DNA of 64,000 nt from NCBI GenBank assembly GCA_020465985.1, contig JAANYP010004250.1, forward strand, positions 1-64,000, in the 5' to 3' direction. This document shows positions 21,470-32,458 of this stretch, one piece after another. Within the stretch, counting starts at the first letter, position 1, and each line of letters starts with the position of its first letter. The notes below the pieces were generated by a model, which had not been told where the DNA came from, did no database searches, and saw only the letters and a list, made by a program, of their open reading frames with translations. The DNA is from Centrapalus pauciflorus. Its lineage: Eukaryota > Streptophyta > Magnoliopsida > Asterales > Asteraceae. The translations under genes were made by a program, and so were the position numbers.

Positions 21470-22114
21470 TGTTGGTACATCCCGTGTGACGATAGCAGTC
21501 TAAATGGTCTTACATTGTGATTTAGCATGTGTTTGCTATAAATATATTATATATGATTGATGCTTATTAGTGTTTGTATGTTTGAACTTGATGTAACGTA
21601 TTACAAGAAGTTCAAACATAAAGTTCAAAGATAAAATCAATCATAAGGTAATATCATAAGTTTTATCACTTAAGAGTTTAAGTATTTTGGCTAGATTCGA
21701 ATTCCTTAAGGGAATACATTCGAATCTGAGATAGATTCGAATGAGACCTTAGATTCGAATGGGCTAGATTCGAGACTGTCAATATGGACAGACTCGAATG
21801 GGCCTTGGGCCAGATTCGAGCTTGGCCCACAACAGACTCGAATCAGGGTCTATAATTAGGGATAGACTCGAATAATTAGAGGACTTTTTGCAGAATTCTT
21901 GAGGAATTAAGCAAGAGGCAATCTCGAGTTTATCAGCTAGGTGAGTGCCGTTTCGGAGAGAATTAGTTCGTAGGATCGTTCGTGTGTCGTTCGTTCAGCA
22001 TCTAATAGTCTCCGTGTTCCGTTGGTTGAGAGTTGTCCGTCTAACCGTCAACGAGGATTCCGCACTCGTTCACGGATCCGCGTCTAGATAGATCTTGCAG
22101 TCGTAGACCTTACA
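21470..22114 (+). repeat. 5' LTR of element F
   Basis: 645 bp, TGTTGGTACATC to GACCTTACA. The stretch 21690-21850 carries about ten AGATTCGAAT / AGACTCGAAT words. A TATA-like TATAATTA is at 21851-21858, a good splice donor CTAG|GTGAGT at 21940/21941, and the U5 hairpin at 22045-22075. Confidence 0.96.
22045..22075 (+). other. U5 hairpin of element F
   Basis: Stem CCGTCAACGAG / CTCGTTCACGG (one mismatch) around the loop GATTCCGCA, about 40 bases before the PBS. The same loop and inner stem occur in D, E and J. See findings. Confidence 0.6.
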
Positions 22115-22116
22115 AG

Positions 22117-22129
22117 TGGTATCAGAGCC
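22117..22129 (+). other. Primer-binding site of element F
   Basis: TGGTATCAGAGCC, complementary to initiator-Met tRNA, two bases after the LTR. Confidence 0.93.
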
Positions 22130-22789
22130 TACGGAGTGTTCTTGGTGTTCTTCGTGTTCATCAGATACATTCTAGGTTTCTTGACGCTAGTTGGACGGTT
22201 TTGCTCTCAAAAACGTGTTTTTGAGCTTAGCAAATTCATATTCGAGAAACACTTTGTCGTTTTTCACGTTTTTGGTCGAAATCATTATTTTTCGTTTGAA
22301 AAATAGTGATTTAATCTGTAAAACGTCAAAAAATCAACGTGTTAGCCGTATTTCGAGTTTGCGGCGCTCGAATCTATAGGGGTAATTAGGGTTTCACTTT
22401 AGTCTCGAGTCTAACCGAAATACGCTCCTTTCGAGTCAATTTCAGAGAGTTTCGAGTCTACTTTGTTTCGAATCTGTTACTTCATTCGAATTGGATCTCG
22501 AGTCTGTAGATTTTCGAGTTTATTTCGAGTCTGGTACTGTTTCGATTCTGTGCTTCGATTCTGCTGACATTCGAATCTGCTGAGCCTTCGATTCTAAGGA
22601 CCATCGAATCTAAGGAGTTGTTCGAATCTGACATAATTTCGAATCTAATTGACTTTTAAGACTTAATCGAATTTAATCTCAAAAGATTTAATATTAATTA
22701 GTTTCGAATCTATCTAGATTCGAATAAGTTAGTCTAAATCAGTTTCGAATTAAATTAATTAAGTTCAAATTCAATTTGTTTCAGAAAAG
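22130..22789 (+). promoter_or_regulatory. Element F leader with TTCGAATCTG words and 3' splice site
   Basis: Between about 22390 and 22760 there are some 20 TCGA words, mostly TTCGAATCTG or TTCGAGTCT, spaced 11-21 bp (irregular, unlike the 15-kb array). The leader ends AATTTGTTTCAG (AG at 22783-22784), a good 3' splice site five bases before the gag ATG. With the LTR donor at 21941 this predicts an 844-nt leader intron that removes the PBS from gag mRNA. Inference only. Confidence 0.6.
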
Positions 22790-25666
22790 ATGTCAAATCT
22801 TCAGAAATTCCTTGAGATGGATCACGAAGTTGGGAAGGCAAATGCACCGCCTAAGCTGATGAAAGTTGAGGACTATTACTGGTGGAAGGACAGATTTACA
22901 GATTTTGTACGATTCAATGATATGCGCATGTGGGTGTGCATAGATGAAGGGTACATTCCGCCAGTATCTGAAGTTGAAGGCCGTCAAAAGGTCTTGTCAT
23001 ATCAGATGATGAAAGAGGATGACAAGAAACTATTTGAAGCTGAAAACAAAGCTTTCTCCATAATCCGTATGGCTTTACCTCAAGATATTTTACACACATT
23101 TCGGACTCAAAGGACGTCGAAGGAACTTTGGGAGTCTCTCCAGAAAAGGTGTGAAGGTAATCCTCGGGTGCGTAGAAAGCGTACAGAGCTGTTGACCCAA
23201 CAGTTTGCGATTTTCAAGGCAATTAAGGATGAACAGTTGGATGATATTATCACAAGGTTCTATCATCTGATAACGGAACTTGAAAGTCATGGAATTGAGT
23301 ATTCGGACACTGACAAGAACAACAAGCTTCTTGATGCCCTACCAGCCAAATGGGCTATGTACGTGGCAATGATTAAGCTGAATGAGGACAAATATTATGC
23401 TCAATCACTTGATGACATTGTGGGAACGTTGAGGGCATATCACTTCGAGATGATTAAGGCTGAGACTGATTACGAGCAAGTCCAGAATCCGGCTATGTAT
23501 TTTGGAAAGACATCTAAATCATCAGTGACAGCTGAACCGAAGAGTGCTACAGCGTTTTTCACCGGAGAAACGTCATCGCCACCAGAGTCCGAAGACTCAC
23601 TGAATCGCGCGTTCTTAGGGTTAGGAAGATCGGAAGAACCGCAACCTCAAGTCCATCAGGCACCGACAAGTCAGAGCTATTCGAAGATGCCGATGAGCGC
23701 AAAGTCCGCAGAAGAACATTTGAATCTGCTTGCTTCCTTTGTGGCAGCTTATGGAAATTGTGTTCAAGGGAAAATCAATGACCCAGCTCTATGGGATGAA
23801 GATTACGATCAGGTCGACCCTGATGACTTAGAGGAAATGGATCTTAAGTGGCAACTGGCCATGGTGACCCAGAGGGTAAAAAGATTCATCAAGCGAACTG
23901 GGAGGAATCTGCAAATGAACAACAAAGGGATAGGATTTGATAAGTCTAAGGTCAAATGCTACAACTGTCAGGGATTGGGACACTTCGCCAGGGAGTGTCA
24001 AAGACCGAAGGTAGAGACATACCAAGGACAGAGTCAGCATCAAGGACAGTACCAAAATCAGTCCCAACAAAGATACCTTCCGAGTTCCTCATCTGGTCAA
24101 GCCAATCTAGCGGGTCTACTATCCAATGTCACCTCTGACAGAAAGCTAGATGGTACCTATGACTGGAGTTCACATCCTGAGTCCAATGCTAGAGCTTTCA
24201 TGGCTGAAGTTACTGAGAATGGTTGTGACGAAGACGAGCAGACCACACGGGACAGCAGTCCGATGTGGGTAGAGAAGGCGAATGATCAAACCGTGCTGGA
24301 GTTTGCTGCTCAGATGGCCAACGTGGAATCTGATAACTCTAACGTTAGTCTTTCTTATTCTCTATTTTCAGAATTATGTGCTTTGTGTGATACTTCTAAT
24401 GATAGGTTAAATCTAGTCTTAGAATCACATCAAACCATATCTGCTCAAAATGATAACTTAAAAATAGAAAATGCTAGCCTAAATGATATAAAGCAAGATT
24501 TAAAAGAAAAGCTTAAGGCTGATGCTCAAGACGTGGTAGTTCTAAAAGACAAACTCAGCGAGCAGTGTGTTAGGATAGAACTAATGTATGAGCACGTAGA
24601 GGCCTTAACTAAAAGTCTTAAGGACAAGGATATAGAGCTAGCCGAGACCAAGGTTAAGGTAGCAGAGGCAAATAGCAAGCTGGAAAAGTTTAGGAATTCG
24701 AGCCTAAACCTAGGAAAAGTCTTAGATGCCCAAAGACAGTCTAAGAAGCCTGTAGGTCTAGGTTTTCACGAAATTCCTCCACCATTCAATGCGAACTATG
24801 TGCCTCAGCCTCAGGAGAAAACTGACAAGTCAGTAGACTTAGAGGACCTACCTGAACCGACACCTGAGCCTACAGTTGATAATACACCTAAGGTGGTTGA
24901 CTCAACCGTCAAGGTCAAGAAAGTGAAATTTGTGTCTTCCTCCAGTGAAACACCTGCAGGAAAACAGAAAATTTCATGGGCTGACCAGGTCGAAGAGACA
25001 GACACTGTAGATGTACCAAAGGAAGTAGACACTAGTGAGACACCTAGATCTAAGGGAACAACCAAAAAGTCCATGGATAAGATGTCTTGCTTTAGATGTC
25101 ACGCGAAAGGGCATGTTGCTTCTCACTGTCCACTTAGGAAAGCAGATGTTACCCCTAAGACAGTGAATCCAACACCTGTTAAGCCCTCACCCAGTGTGGC
25201 AAGCAGCAGTAGTTCTCAACCTACCGAGAAAACTGTGCAGGCCGCACCCAAACAAATTGTGAAAAACACACCGGTTAAGGTTGGACCAAAGGAAGTGATT
25301 AGGACAAATTCACCGAATCGTGTCAATAATCAATCTAGGTCAGCACCACAACAAGTCTATAGGAGCACCACACCTAGCAGGTCACACACTCCAGTTAGGT
25401 CTCATACTCCAGTTAGACAGTATGCACCGGTAAGAGCTCAGGGATCACAGTCAGAAATGGCATATAATAGGAATTATTCTAGAGCTCCACAACAAATGCC
25501 TACACCAAGGCAAAGAGTGAACTTAAATCACTCGGCACCACAACAGAATTCAGTTCAAAGGCCCAAGTCACCTGAACGGCGAGATGGGTACTTGAAAGAG
25601 TTCACGTATGTGGACGAGAATGGTATTACCAAGTCAGTCATGGCTTGGGTTCCCCGTGATAACTAA
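22790..25666 (+). CDS. gag: Element F Gag
   Basis: Intact 958-residue capsid/nucleocapsid ORF. The N-terminal Gag domain covers about residues 15-240 (YYWWKDRFTDFVRFNDMRMW; RCEGNPRVRRKRTELLTQQF). A conserved block MPMSAKSAEEHLNLLASF follows near 300. Zinc knuckle 1, CYNCQGLGHFAREC, starts near residue 389; a heptad-rich coiled coil covers about 540-650; zinc knuckle 2, CFRCHAKGHVASHC, starts near 766. The C-terminus is basic with SRSHTPVRSHTPVRQ-type repeats, likely RNA-binding. The gene ends at a TAA; protease continues in the same frame, so Gag-Pol would need readthrough, as described for the Sirevirus SIRE1. Confidence 0.95.
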   Translation: MSNLQKFLEMDHEVGKANAPPKLMKVEDYYWWKDRFTDFVRFNDMRMWVCIDEGYIPPVSEVEGRQKVLSYQMMKEDDKKLFEAENKAFSIIRMALPQDILHTFRTQRTSKELWESLQKRCEGNPRVRRKRTELLTQQFAIFKAIKDEQLDDIITRFYHLITELESHGIEYSDTDKNNKLLDALPAKWAMYVAMIKLNEDKYYAQSLDDIVGTLRAYHFEMIKAETDYEQVQNPAMYFGKTSKSSVTAEPKSATAFFTGETSSPPESEDSLNRAFLGLGRSEEPQPQVHQAPTSQSYSKMPMSAKSAEEHLNLLASFVAAYGNCVQGKINDPALWDEDYDQVDPDDLEEMDLKWQLAMVTQRVKRFIKRTGRNLQMNNKGIGFDKSKVKCYNCQGLGHFARECQRPKVETYQGQSQHQGQYQNQSQQRYLPSSSSGQANLAGLLSNVTSDRKLDGTYDWSSHPESNARAFMAEVTENGCDEDEQTTRDSSPMWVEKANDQTVLEFAAQMANVESDNSNVSLSYSLFSELCALCDTSNDRLNLVLESHQTISAQNDNLKIENASLNDIKQDLKEKLKADAQDVVVLKDKLSEQCVRIELMYEHVEALTKSLKDKDIELAETKVKVAEANSKLEKFRNSSLNLGKVLDAQRQSKKPVGLGFHEIPPPFNANYVPQPQEKTDKSVDLEDLPEPTPEPTVDNTPKVVDSTVKVKKVKFVSSSSETPAGKQKISWADQVEETDTVDVPKEVDTSETPRSKGTTKKSMDKMSCFRCHAKGHVASHCPLRKADVTPKTVNPTPVKPSPSVASSSSSQPTEKTVQAAPKQIVKNTPVKVGPKEVIRTNSPNRVNNQSRSAPQQVYRSTTPSRSHTPVRSHTPVRQYAPVRAQGSQSEMAYNRNYSRAPQQMPTPRQRVNLNHSAPQQNSVQRPKSPERRDGYLKEFTYVDENGITKSVMAWVPRDN

Positions 25667-27278
25667 CCTCTTTTCTTTCATGTGCAAGAGATAACTACCG
25701 GTCCAAACAACAAGTGGTTCGTCGACAGTGGTTGCTCCAGGCACATGACGGGGGAAAGAAGTCTTCTCACAGACTTCAAGGGGGGTAATAGGGGATTTGT
25801 ATCATTCGCGGGTAACAAGGGTGGAAATATCACTGGAACTGGAGAAGTCACTAATGGGACGATTACTTTGGATCAAGTTTATCACGTTGATAAACTGGTT
25901 CATAATCTCATTAGTGTCTCTCAAATCTGTGATAAGAAGAACTCGTGTTATTTACTGACACTGAGGCGTTAGTGCTAAAGCCTGGATTCAAGATACCTGA
26001 AGATTGGATATTGATGCGGGCGCCAAGGAAGAATGACTTGTACATGCTCGATATGAACAAGCCAGATACTTCGATGGGTCCGATCTGCTTACTATCAAAA
26101 GCTTCAGAGACGGAGTCCGTACTGTGGCACAGACGCATGGCTCACCTGCACCTGAGGAAGATGAATTACATTACGAAGCATGGACTGGTGCAGGGTGTGC
26201 CCATGAAAAGTTTTCAGTTCGAGGATAAGTGTCTACCTTGCATGAAGGGCAAACAACACAAGAAGACACACAAGTCCAAGAAGCAGAATTCCATAGCCTC
26301 AACATTCGATCTGTTGCACATGGACCTTTTCGGCCCAATCAACAAAAGGAGTATTGGAGGTAGTTGGTACTGCTTAGTTATCACCGACGATTACTCACGT
26401 TTTTCTTGGGTTTTCTTTTTAGGTACGAAGGACGAGACGGCTGCAAGGCTCATCGGGTTCTTGGACCAAGTGGAGAACTCATACGGAACTAGGGTTAAAT
26501 ATATTCGTAGTGATAATGGAACTGAATTCAAAAACACTGTAATTGGTGTATATTGCCTATCAAAGGGCATAGTGCATCAATTCAGTGCACCATATGGACC
26601 TCAACAGAATGGGGTGGCCGAACGTAAAAATAGAACTTTGATTGAGGCTGCAAGGACTATGCTTTCGGATTCAAAGCTTCCTACCATGTTTTGGGGGGAG
26701 GCAGTGAATACCGCGTGCCACATTTTAAACCGAGTCCTTACAGTCAAATCATTGAACAAAACATGCTATGAAATTTGAATAAACGGCCACCTAACTTAAC
26801 TGGATTCGAACCGTTTGGAGTACCATGCACACTTTTAAGAACAAAACATCAACCGAAGTTTGGTGAAAAGGCTGACGAAGGATACTTCCTAGGTTATGTG
26901 CCAAACTCACCAAACAAACGGGTGTTTAACAAAACAACTGGTACTGTGGAGATTGTGTATAACATTGAAGTCACAAGTTATACACATGAACCCCAAACTG
27001 GTCCGGAATGGATATTTGACTATGATAAGTTATTTGAGTCATTTAACATTCCTCTGGATGATAATGCAGGTACAATTGAGAAGGACATGGCGACGTTGCA
27101 TCTGAACGACGATGGCCAAATCTTTCCAAGGACCACGTTCGAATCTACATCCGAGCCTACTGCGACTGTAGATGGGTCTCCAGAAGTTGCTGATCAAGAG
27201 GCACCTACCACTGAGAATCAGACTCAAGCTTCAAGTTCTAACTCTGAGGAAAACGTCTGTGAGAAGGAAATAATCTAA
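25667..27278 (+). pseudogene. pol: Element F Pol: protease and integrase (frameshifted)
   Basis: In frame with gag after one TAA. Protease motif WFVDSGCSRHMTG near 25715. The frame slips near 25940, again at 26778 (one base lost relative to E in the YEVLNKRPP region) and near 27262. The integrase zinc domain (LWHRRMAHLHL; CLPCMKGKQ) and core (HMDLFGP, RSDNGTEFKN, NGVAERKNRTLIEAA) are well preserved. The domain ends in an acidic/Ser-rich linker. Confidence 0.9.
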
Positions 27279-28999
27279 GGGTTGATGAAATAGAGACCTC
27301 TAGGATTAACAAGAACCATCCAATAGATAGCATCATAGGAAATCCTAACGAGGGTGTGAGGACTCGGAGTAGTGTAAATAACAACACTGTGTTGTTGTTG
27401 ATGATAAAAGACTCCGAGGGATACCACACATGTCTATATTCGTGTTTCATATCGCAAGTAGAGCCCAAAAATGTGCAAATGGCACTTAAGGACAACTCTT
27501 GGGTTGAAGCGATGCAGGAACAACTTTCACAATTTAGGAAACTAGAAGTGTGGGAGTTAGTTCCGTTACCTCGAGGGGAGATTGCAATAGGAACCAAATG
27601 GGTTTTTAAGTGCAAGAGAGATGATCGGGGTATAGTCACGCGCAACAAGGCGAGATTAGTTGTAAAGGGTTTCAACCAAGAGGAGGGAATCGATTACAAC
27701 GAAGTTTTTGCACCAGTAGCAAGGCTGGAAGCCATTAGGTTGTTTCTAGCGTTTGCCTCCTTTAAAGGCTTTAAGGTATATCAACTGGATGTTAAGAGTG
27801 CTTTCCTGTATGGGAAAGTGAAGGAGTTGGTGTATGTAGAACAACCGCCCGGATTTACAGATCCAAAATATCCTGATAGAGTATATCGCTTAGATAAGGC
27901 TCTTTATGGATAACATCAGGCACCTAGGGCGTGGTATGAGACTTTATCCAACCATCTTTTAGAAAACGGTTTTGAAAGGGGTAGGATAGATAGTACTCTA
28001 TTTGTGAAGAGGAAGGGTGAACACTTTATCTTGGTACAAGTGTACGTCGATGATATCATTTTTGGATCATCAGACGAACAGATGTGCAAAGATTTCTAGA
28101 AGGTGATGAAGTCTAAGTTCGAGATGAGTGCTATGGGGGAGTTGAATTTCTTTTTAGGGTTACAAGTTGACCAAAAGAAGGAAGGGATGTTTATCCATCA
28201 AACTAAGTATGTCTATGACATATTAAAACGGTTTGGGATGGAGGGAACTAAGTTGACTGCCCACTTCAGCACGCCGATTCAAGTGAATCACAATCTCGGG
28301 CCGGGTACTGAAAGTGATACCAATGTGGATCCGACTTTATATCGGGCCATGATTGGGTCACTTATGTATTTAACCGCTTCAAGACCTGACATAATGTTTG
28401 CTGTTTGTATTTGTGCTAGGTTTCAAGCGAATCCGAAGGAGATGCATATGAAAGCTGTGAAGCGGATTCTATGATACCTCAAGTCGAAACCGAAGCTGGG
28501 ACTTTGGTATCACGCGGAGGGAGATCTAGAGTTGGAAGCATTCACGGATTCTGACTACGGAGGATGCAGCTTGACGCGCAAATCTACAACTGGAGGTTGT
28601 CAGTTCCTAGGAGGGAGATTGGTATCTTGGCAATGCAAGAAACAAACATCGGTAGCCATTTCAACGTGTGAGGCCGAGTATGTTGCTGCTGGTAGTTGCT
28701 GCTCACAGGTTCTGTGGATACAACAACAATTGAGGGATTACGGTTTGGCTTACACTCAAACTCCTATTAGGATAAACAATCAATCTACAATTGCTATAAC
28801 TAATAATCCAGTTAAACACAGTAAAACAAAGCACATAGACATAAGGCATCATTTTATTCGTGATTGTGCTGAAAAGAACTTAATCAAACTGGTAAAGGTG
28901 GCAACAGAAGATAATAATGCAGATTTATTTACCAAAGCGTTTGATAAGTCACGGTTTGAGTATTTAATTCAACTGAATGGAATGCGCAACCCAGAGTAA
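27279..28999 (+). pseudogene. pol: Element F Pol: RT and RNase H (three stops)
   Basis: RT shows KWVFKCKRDDRGIV, YQLDVKSAFLYGK and an intact YVDDIIFGSS. RNase H shows AFTDSDYGGC, STCEAEYVAAGSCC and KTKHIDIRHHFIRD. Three in-frame stops occur: TAA 27911-27913, TAG 28097-28099, TGA 28472-28474. Each is a single change from the codon in element E. Pol ends NGMRNPE. Confidence 0.92.
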
Positions 29000-30440
29000 A
29001 TTGACCTTAATAGTAGTAGTTTATTTTCTTTTATAGTCGTAGAATTTCTTTCTTTACAGTAGTCTGCTAATTTAGGAAAGTTTCTATTTTTAGTAAGTTT
29101 CTATTTTTAGTAAGTTTCTACTTTTAGTAAGTTAGTAGGTTAGCTTATTTTTATTGCTATTTCTTATGAAAAACAAAAGAAAAAAAAAAAAAAAAAGAAA
29201 ATTACAAAAATAACAAAAAAAGGAGAATACAGAAAAAAAGGGAGTTAAGTCTAGAATAAAATAGGTCCAAAGTGACGAAAATGTAGCGCCGTCGTAAGAC
29301 TCTAAGTATTTAGGCTTTCACACATTTAATGCAACTAAATCCTTAAGTGTATTATACTTTATTTAGTTTGATGTGGTGGTAGCATAATACATATAGGAAT
29401 CTCAAGGCTAATTAAAAATATTTAGAAAAAGTCAAGCGTGTTCACTAAAAGCGAGATGTACGACCCAAATACGGCCCTTAATTTTTATGTACAAGACATT
29501 ACAAACATTGAGTCTTAAATGAGGTATGCAAACTTTTCTGGGATGTATTGGTACATTCAAAATACATCTGAAAGATGGAAAGATAGAAAATAGTCATGTA
29601 AAAACTGAGGAGTCGGAAAAAATGCAAGCTCTGTTGTACGTAAGTAAGACCTGTTTGTCTCTGTTTAGATTCGGGGTTTAGCAGACATGTCGCTTTGTTG
29701 TACGTCAGTAAACAGGACCTGTCACCGCATATCTTGCTAAAACTTTAAAAATAAAACCTAAGGTCGAACTAAGACCCACTTTGTTGTATGAGAATTACAG
29801 ACCTGTGCCGATGTTTGTCTTTTAAAAGAAAAGTTTGCAAATACCAAACAAGTTAGAATCTTTGTCTGTGTGCCTTGATCATAAAAGTATGTCTATGTCT
29901 GAGTCACGTAAGATAATTTCCTGATAAATAAAAAGGCCAAGGGATATTTCGAAATGTAGAATGTTTAACAGGGTAAAATACCAACAATTGGCTAAATAGG
30001 TATGTCACAACAAACAATCAAAGGAATCAAAAATTCCTAGGTGTGAAAGTTTAAGTACTGAAAGTGAGTATCAGACATCGCTATCTGATTGAACCTTTCT
30101 TAGACTATACTCATCAAAAATATGTTGTTAAGTATTTAGCTTAGATTGTAAATTTTTCTTAAGTCTAGATTAATTTTTTGGTCAAAATTTTATTTTACTT
30201 TATTTTATTTTATTTTATTTTTACCTTAGTTTATTTTATTTTATTTTAGTTTAGTTTAATTTTTACTTAGGTAAAAGGTCAAAAGTTACTGAGGGTGCAT
30301 TCAAAGTTGAATAAAATAAACATTGCGTGAAATATCTGTTGCTTAGGGTAAAAGAATTGGCATAGTTTATCTGGTTACACGATACCGTAGAAAAAAGTTG
30401 GAAAAGTTGAATTTATTTCAAAATTTTTGAAAATTTTCTA
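29000..30440 (+). other. Element F pol-ORF3 spacer
   Basis: Noncoding. It holds an A-rich tract (29165-29240, with 17 A in a row), three copies of a TTGTTGTACG-AGTA-GACCTGT motif (29631-29652, 29693-29722, 29781-29806) and a TTTTA microsatellite (30188-30260). Parts are conserved with E (47506-48258 and 56672-57100), which is unusual for neutral spacer. Confidence 0.75.
30188..30260 (+). repeat. TTTTA pentanucleotide microsatellite
   Basis: Runs of TTTTA interrupted by ACTTTA and ACCTTAG. The equivalent place in E (56890-56950) is T/A-rich but less regular. Confidence 0.8.
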
Positions 30441-31276
30441 AGTATTGGTGGTTTCGAATCTAAGACAGACTCGAAGCAGTAAGACTTCGAATCTGTCAGT
30501 AGATTCGAATCTGTGCTTAGACTCGAGGGTTGGTGGTATAAATAGGTTAACAGTAAAGGTCATTAACTCTATCTGTTTTTGAATCTATACTATCGAATCT
30601 ATCAAGGCGATTTCGAATCTGTTCCTTCGAGTCTATCGTAATTCTCCTAAACGACATTTTGTCGACTCTCTTACTTGGTGTTTCGACTCTACAGATACAT
30701 CTAGGTATAATCAACCGGATTGTACAAGATTAGTGTAGTTTTATACACAATTTTAGGCTAAAACGTCAAATTTTGAAGTTTTATAGGTCGAAATAGGGTT
30801 TTTGCTAAATTACCAAGATTGGACATATAAAAGATCAAATTAAAAGCATAAATCAATGATTGGAACCTAGTTGAACGAATGTATGTGATTTACCAAGTTC
30901 AAAATGGTTAAAATCTTGGGTTTTTGTTAAAAAATCAACCGTCGGGGCTTCGAGTCTGTTCCAGGACCTTCGAATCTGTTCATGGGTTTCTCGAATCTGT
31001 CATTAGATTCGAGATGACCATGATATTCGAATCTGTCCATTAGACTCGAAAAGGGACTCTTCGAATCTGTCCATTACACTCGAATATGGACACTTCGAAT
31101 CTGTTACTTTCGAATCTGTACTTTATTTACTTTGTTTAATTTAAATTTTATTAAACTTGTGGAAATTTAATTGTGTTAGATTTTGTATTTAATCAAGTAC
31201 AAAATAAAACAAATTTTGAATTTAAACAAGTTTATTGATTTTTAATGAGTCTAACAGTTTTATTTATTGTGCAGAT
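30441..31276 (+). promoter_or_regulatory. Putative ORF3 promoter, leader and intron of element F
   Basis: TATAAATAGG at 30537-30546, followed by GTTAACAGT, matches E (57193 on, GTCAACAGT). TTCGAATCTG words lie just upstream (30450-30525), between TATA and the donor candidate (30590-30640), and in the presumed intron (30945-31110). Donor candidate CTAG|GTATAA at 30704/30705; branch point CTAAC 31251-31255; acceptor TTATTGTGCAG ending 31274, two bases before the ATG. Donor assignment is weak, acceptor and TATA are strong. Confidence 0.6.
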
Positions 31277-32458
31277 ATGGCAGTTCGCGCTTTTGTCCCG
31301 AAGCATAATATGGTCCTTAATCCAGATAATAATATCCCTGAGGCGCAGGGTTTTCGCGAAGTTTTGGACTTCCTAGCTGAGTCTAGGATTAGCTATGCTT
31401 TGTATCATAACATTCCAATTGTAATTTCGTATGTACGCCAGTTTTATGATCATTTACAGGTGGACTGTACTGTCACCCCGACAGTTATCAGAACCAGAAT
31501 CGCTGGCCAGCCTCTAGTCTTCTCAGCAGATATGTTGCGCCAAGTGCTACAGTTGGGTTCTCAAGAACAAGAAGATGGGCCTATTGACTTTCCATTAAGT
31601 ATTAGGCAGACTGCTTTTCTGAGAATGGGCTACAGTTTAGATGTGACAAAGTCGTCATACATGAAGAGTGGCCTGATTGGGCAATGGAGATTCCTGGTGC
31701 ACGTATTCATGGTCTGTTTTGCGCCGAAGAAAGCTGGCTTTAATTACATAGTGTCAAAGATCCAATCTGGAGTTATTGCATTGGTATATAATCGGAAGTT
31801 CAGCTTTTCGCAGATGTTCTTCTCGGAGTTCGTTCATCAAATTACGGCTCCAGAAAGGGAACGATTCTTGTTGTACCCAAGGTTCATTATGATGCTGATA
31901 AGGCATTTCTTGCCAGACTTGCCGCCGTCAAATGATTCTCTGAGTGTTAACATTATGGACAAACGGATTTTCGCTGATTGTTCCTCACACCGAGGAAGAT
32001 TGGCTGTTCCTGTTGCTCGTCCATTGTTCGGAGCTATTGTGGATAGGGATTTTCAAGCCCCGGAAGATGCCAACTGGGCAGGGGTCGTTGAGTTTCCACA
32101 ACAACAACAACAGCAACAACATCAACAGCAACAACAGCCTCGTGCTCGGCCACGTGATCCAAGACGCCGACAAAGACCAGCCGCGAGTGAAATCCAGGCT
32201 TCCAGGCCTTCTACGAGCGAACAGCCCCAAGCACAGGAAGCAGGGCCTTTAAGTGCCATTCCTGAATCTGAGCAGATTGCTCAAACCTTGGAGGAAATAT
32301 GGGCATCTGGTCCACATGCCAATGAAGATGTTGCAGCAGCATTAGTGGATGAGCTGCTTAGTCCCCCAGTAGATACAGATGATGTATTTAGAGATGTCGA
32401 GGAATACGAGCCAGAAGGGGCAGATGACGGATTAACATCTTCGGAATCCGACTCATAA
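31277..32458 (+). CDS. Element F ORF3, N-terminal half
   Basis: ATG 31277 is preferred over the open frame upstream because it follows the splice acceptor and aligns with the start in E. Residues 1 to about 255 form the domain shared with A and E (VTPTVIRTRIAGQPLVF, VFMVCFAPKKAGFNYIVSK, YPRFIMMLIRHFL). A polyGln/His run at about 275-285 is followed by the basic RPRDPRRRQRPA, then an acidic tail. No signal peptide or transmembrane segment is visible. It ends at TAA 32456-32458; the same frame is open again directly after, so the protein was probably longer. Function unknown. Confidence 0.8.
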   Translation: MAVRAFVPKHNMVLNPDNNIPEAQGFREVLDFLAESRISYALYHNIPIVISYVRQFYDHLQVDCTVTPTVIRTRIAGQPLVFSADMLRQVLQLGSQEQEDGPIDFPLSIRQTAFLRMGYSLDVTKSSYMKSGLIGQWRFLVHVFMVCFAPKKAGFNYIVSKIQSGVIALVYNRKFSFSQMFFSEFVHQITAPERERFLLYPRFIMMLIRHFLPDLPPSNDSLSVNIMDKRIFADCSSHRGRLAVPVARPLFGAIVDRDFQAPEDANWAGVVEFPQQQQQQQHQQQQQPRARPRDPRRRQRPAASEIQASRPSTSEQPQAQEAGPLSAIPESEQIAQTLEEIWASGPHANEDVAAALVDELLSPPVDTDDVFRDVEEYEPEGADDGLTSSESDS

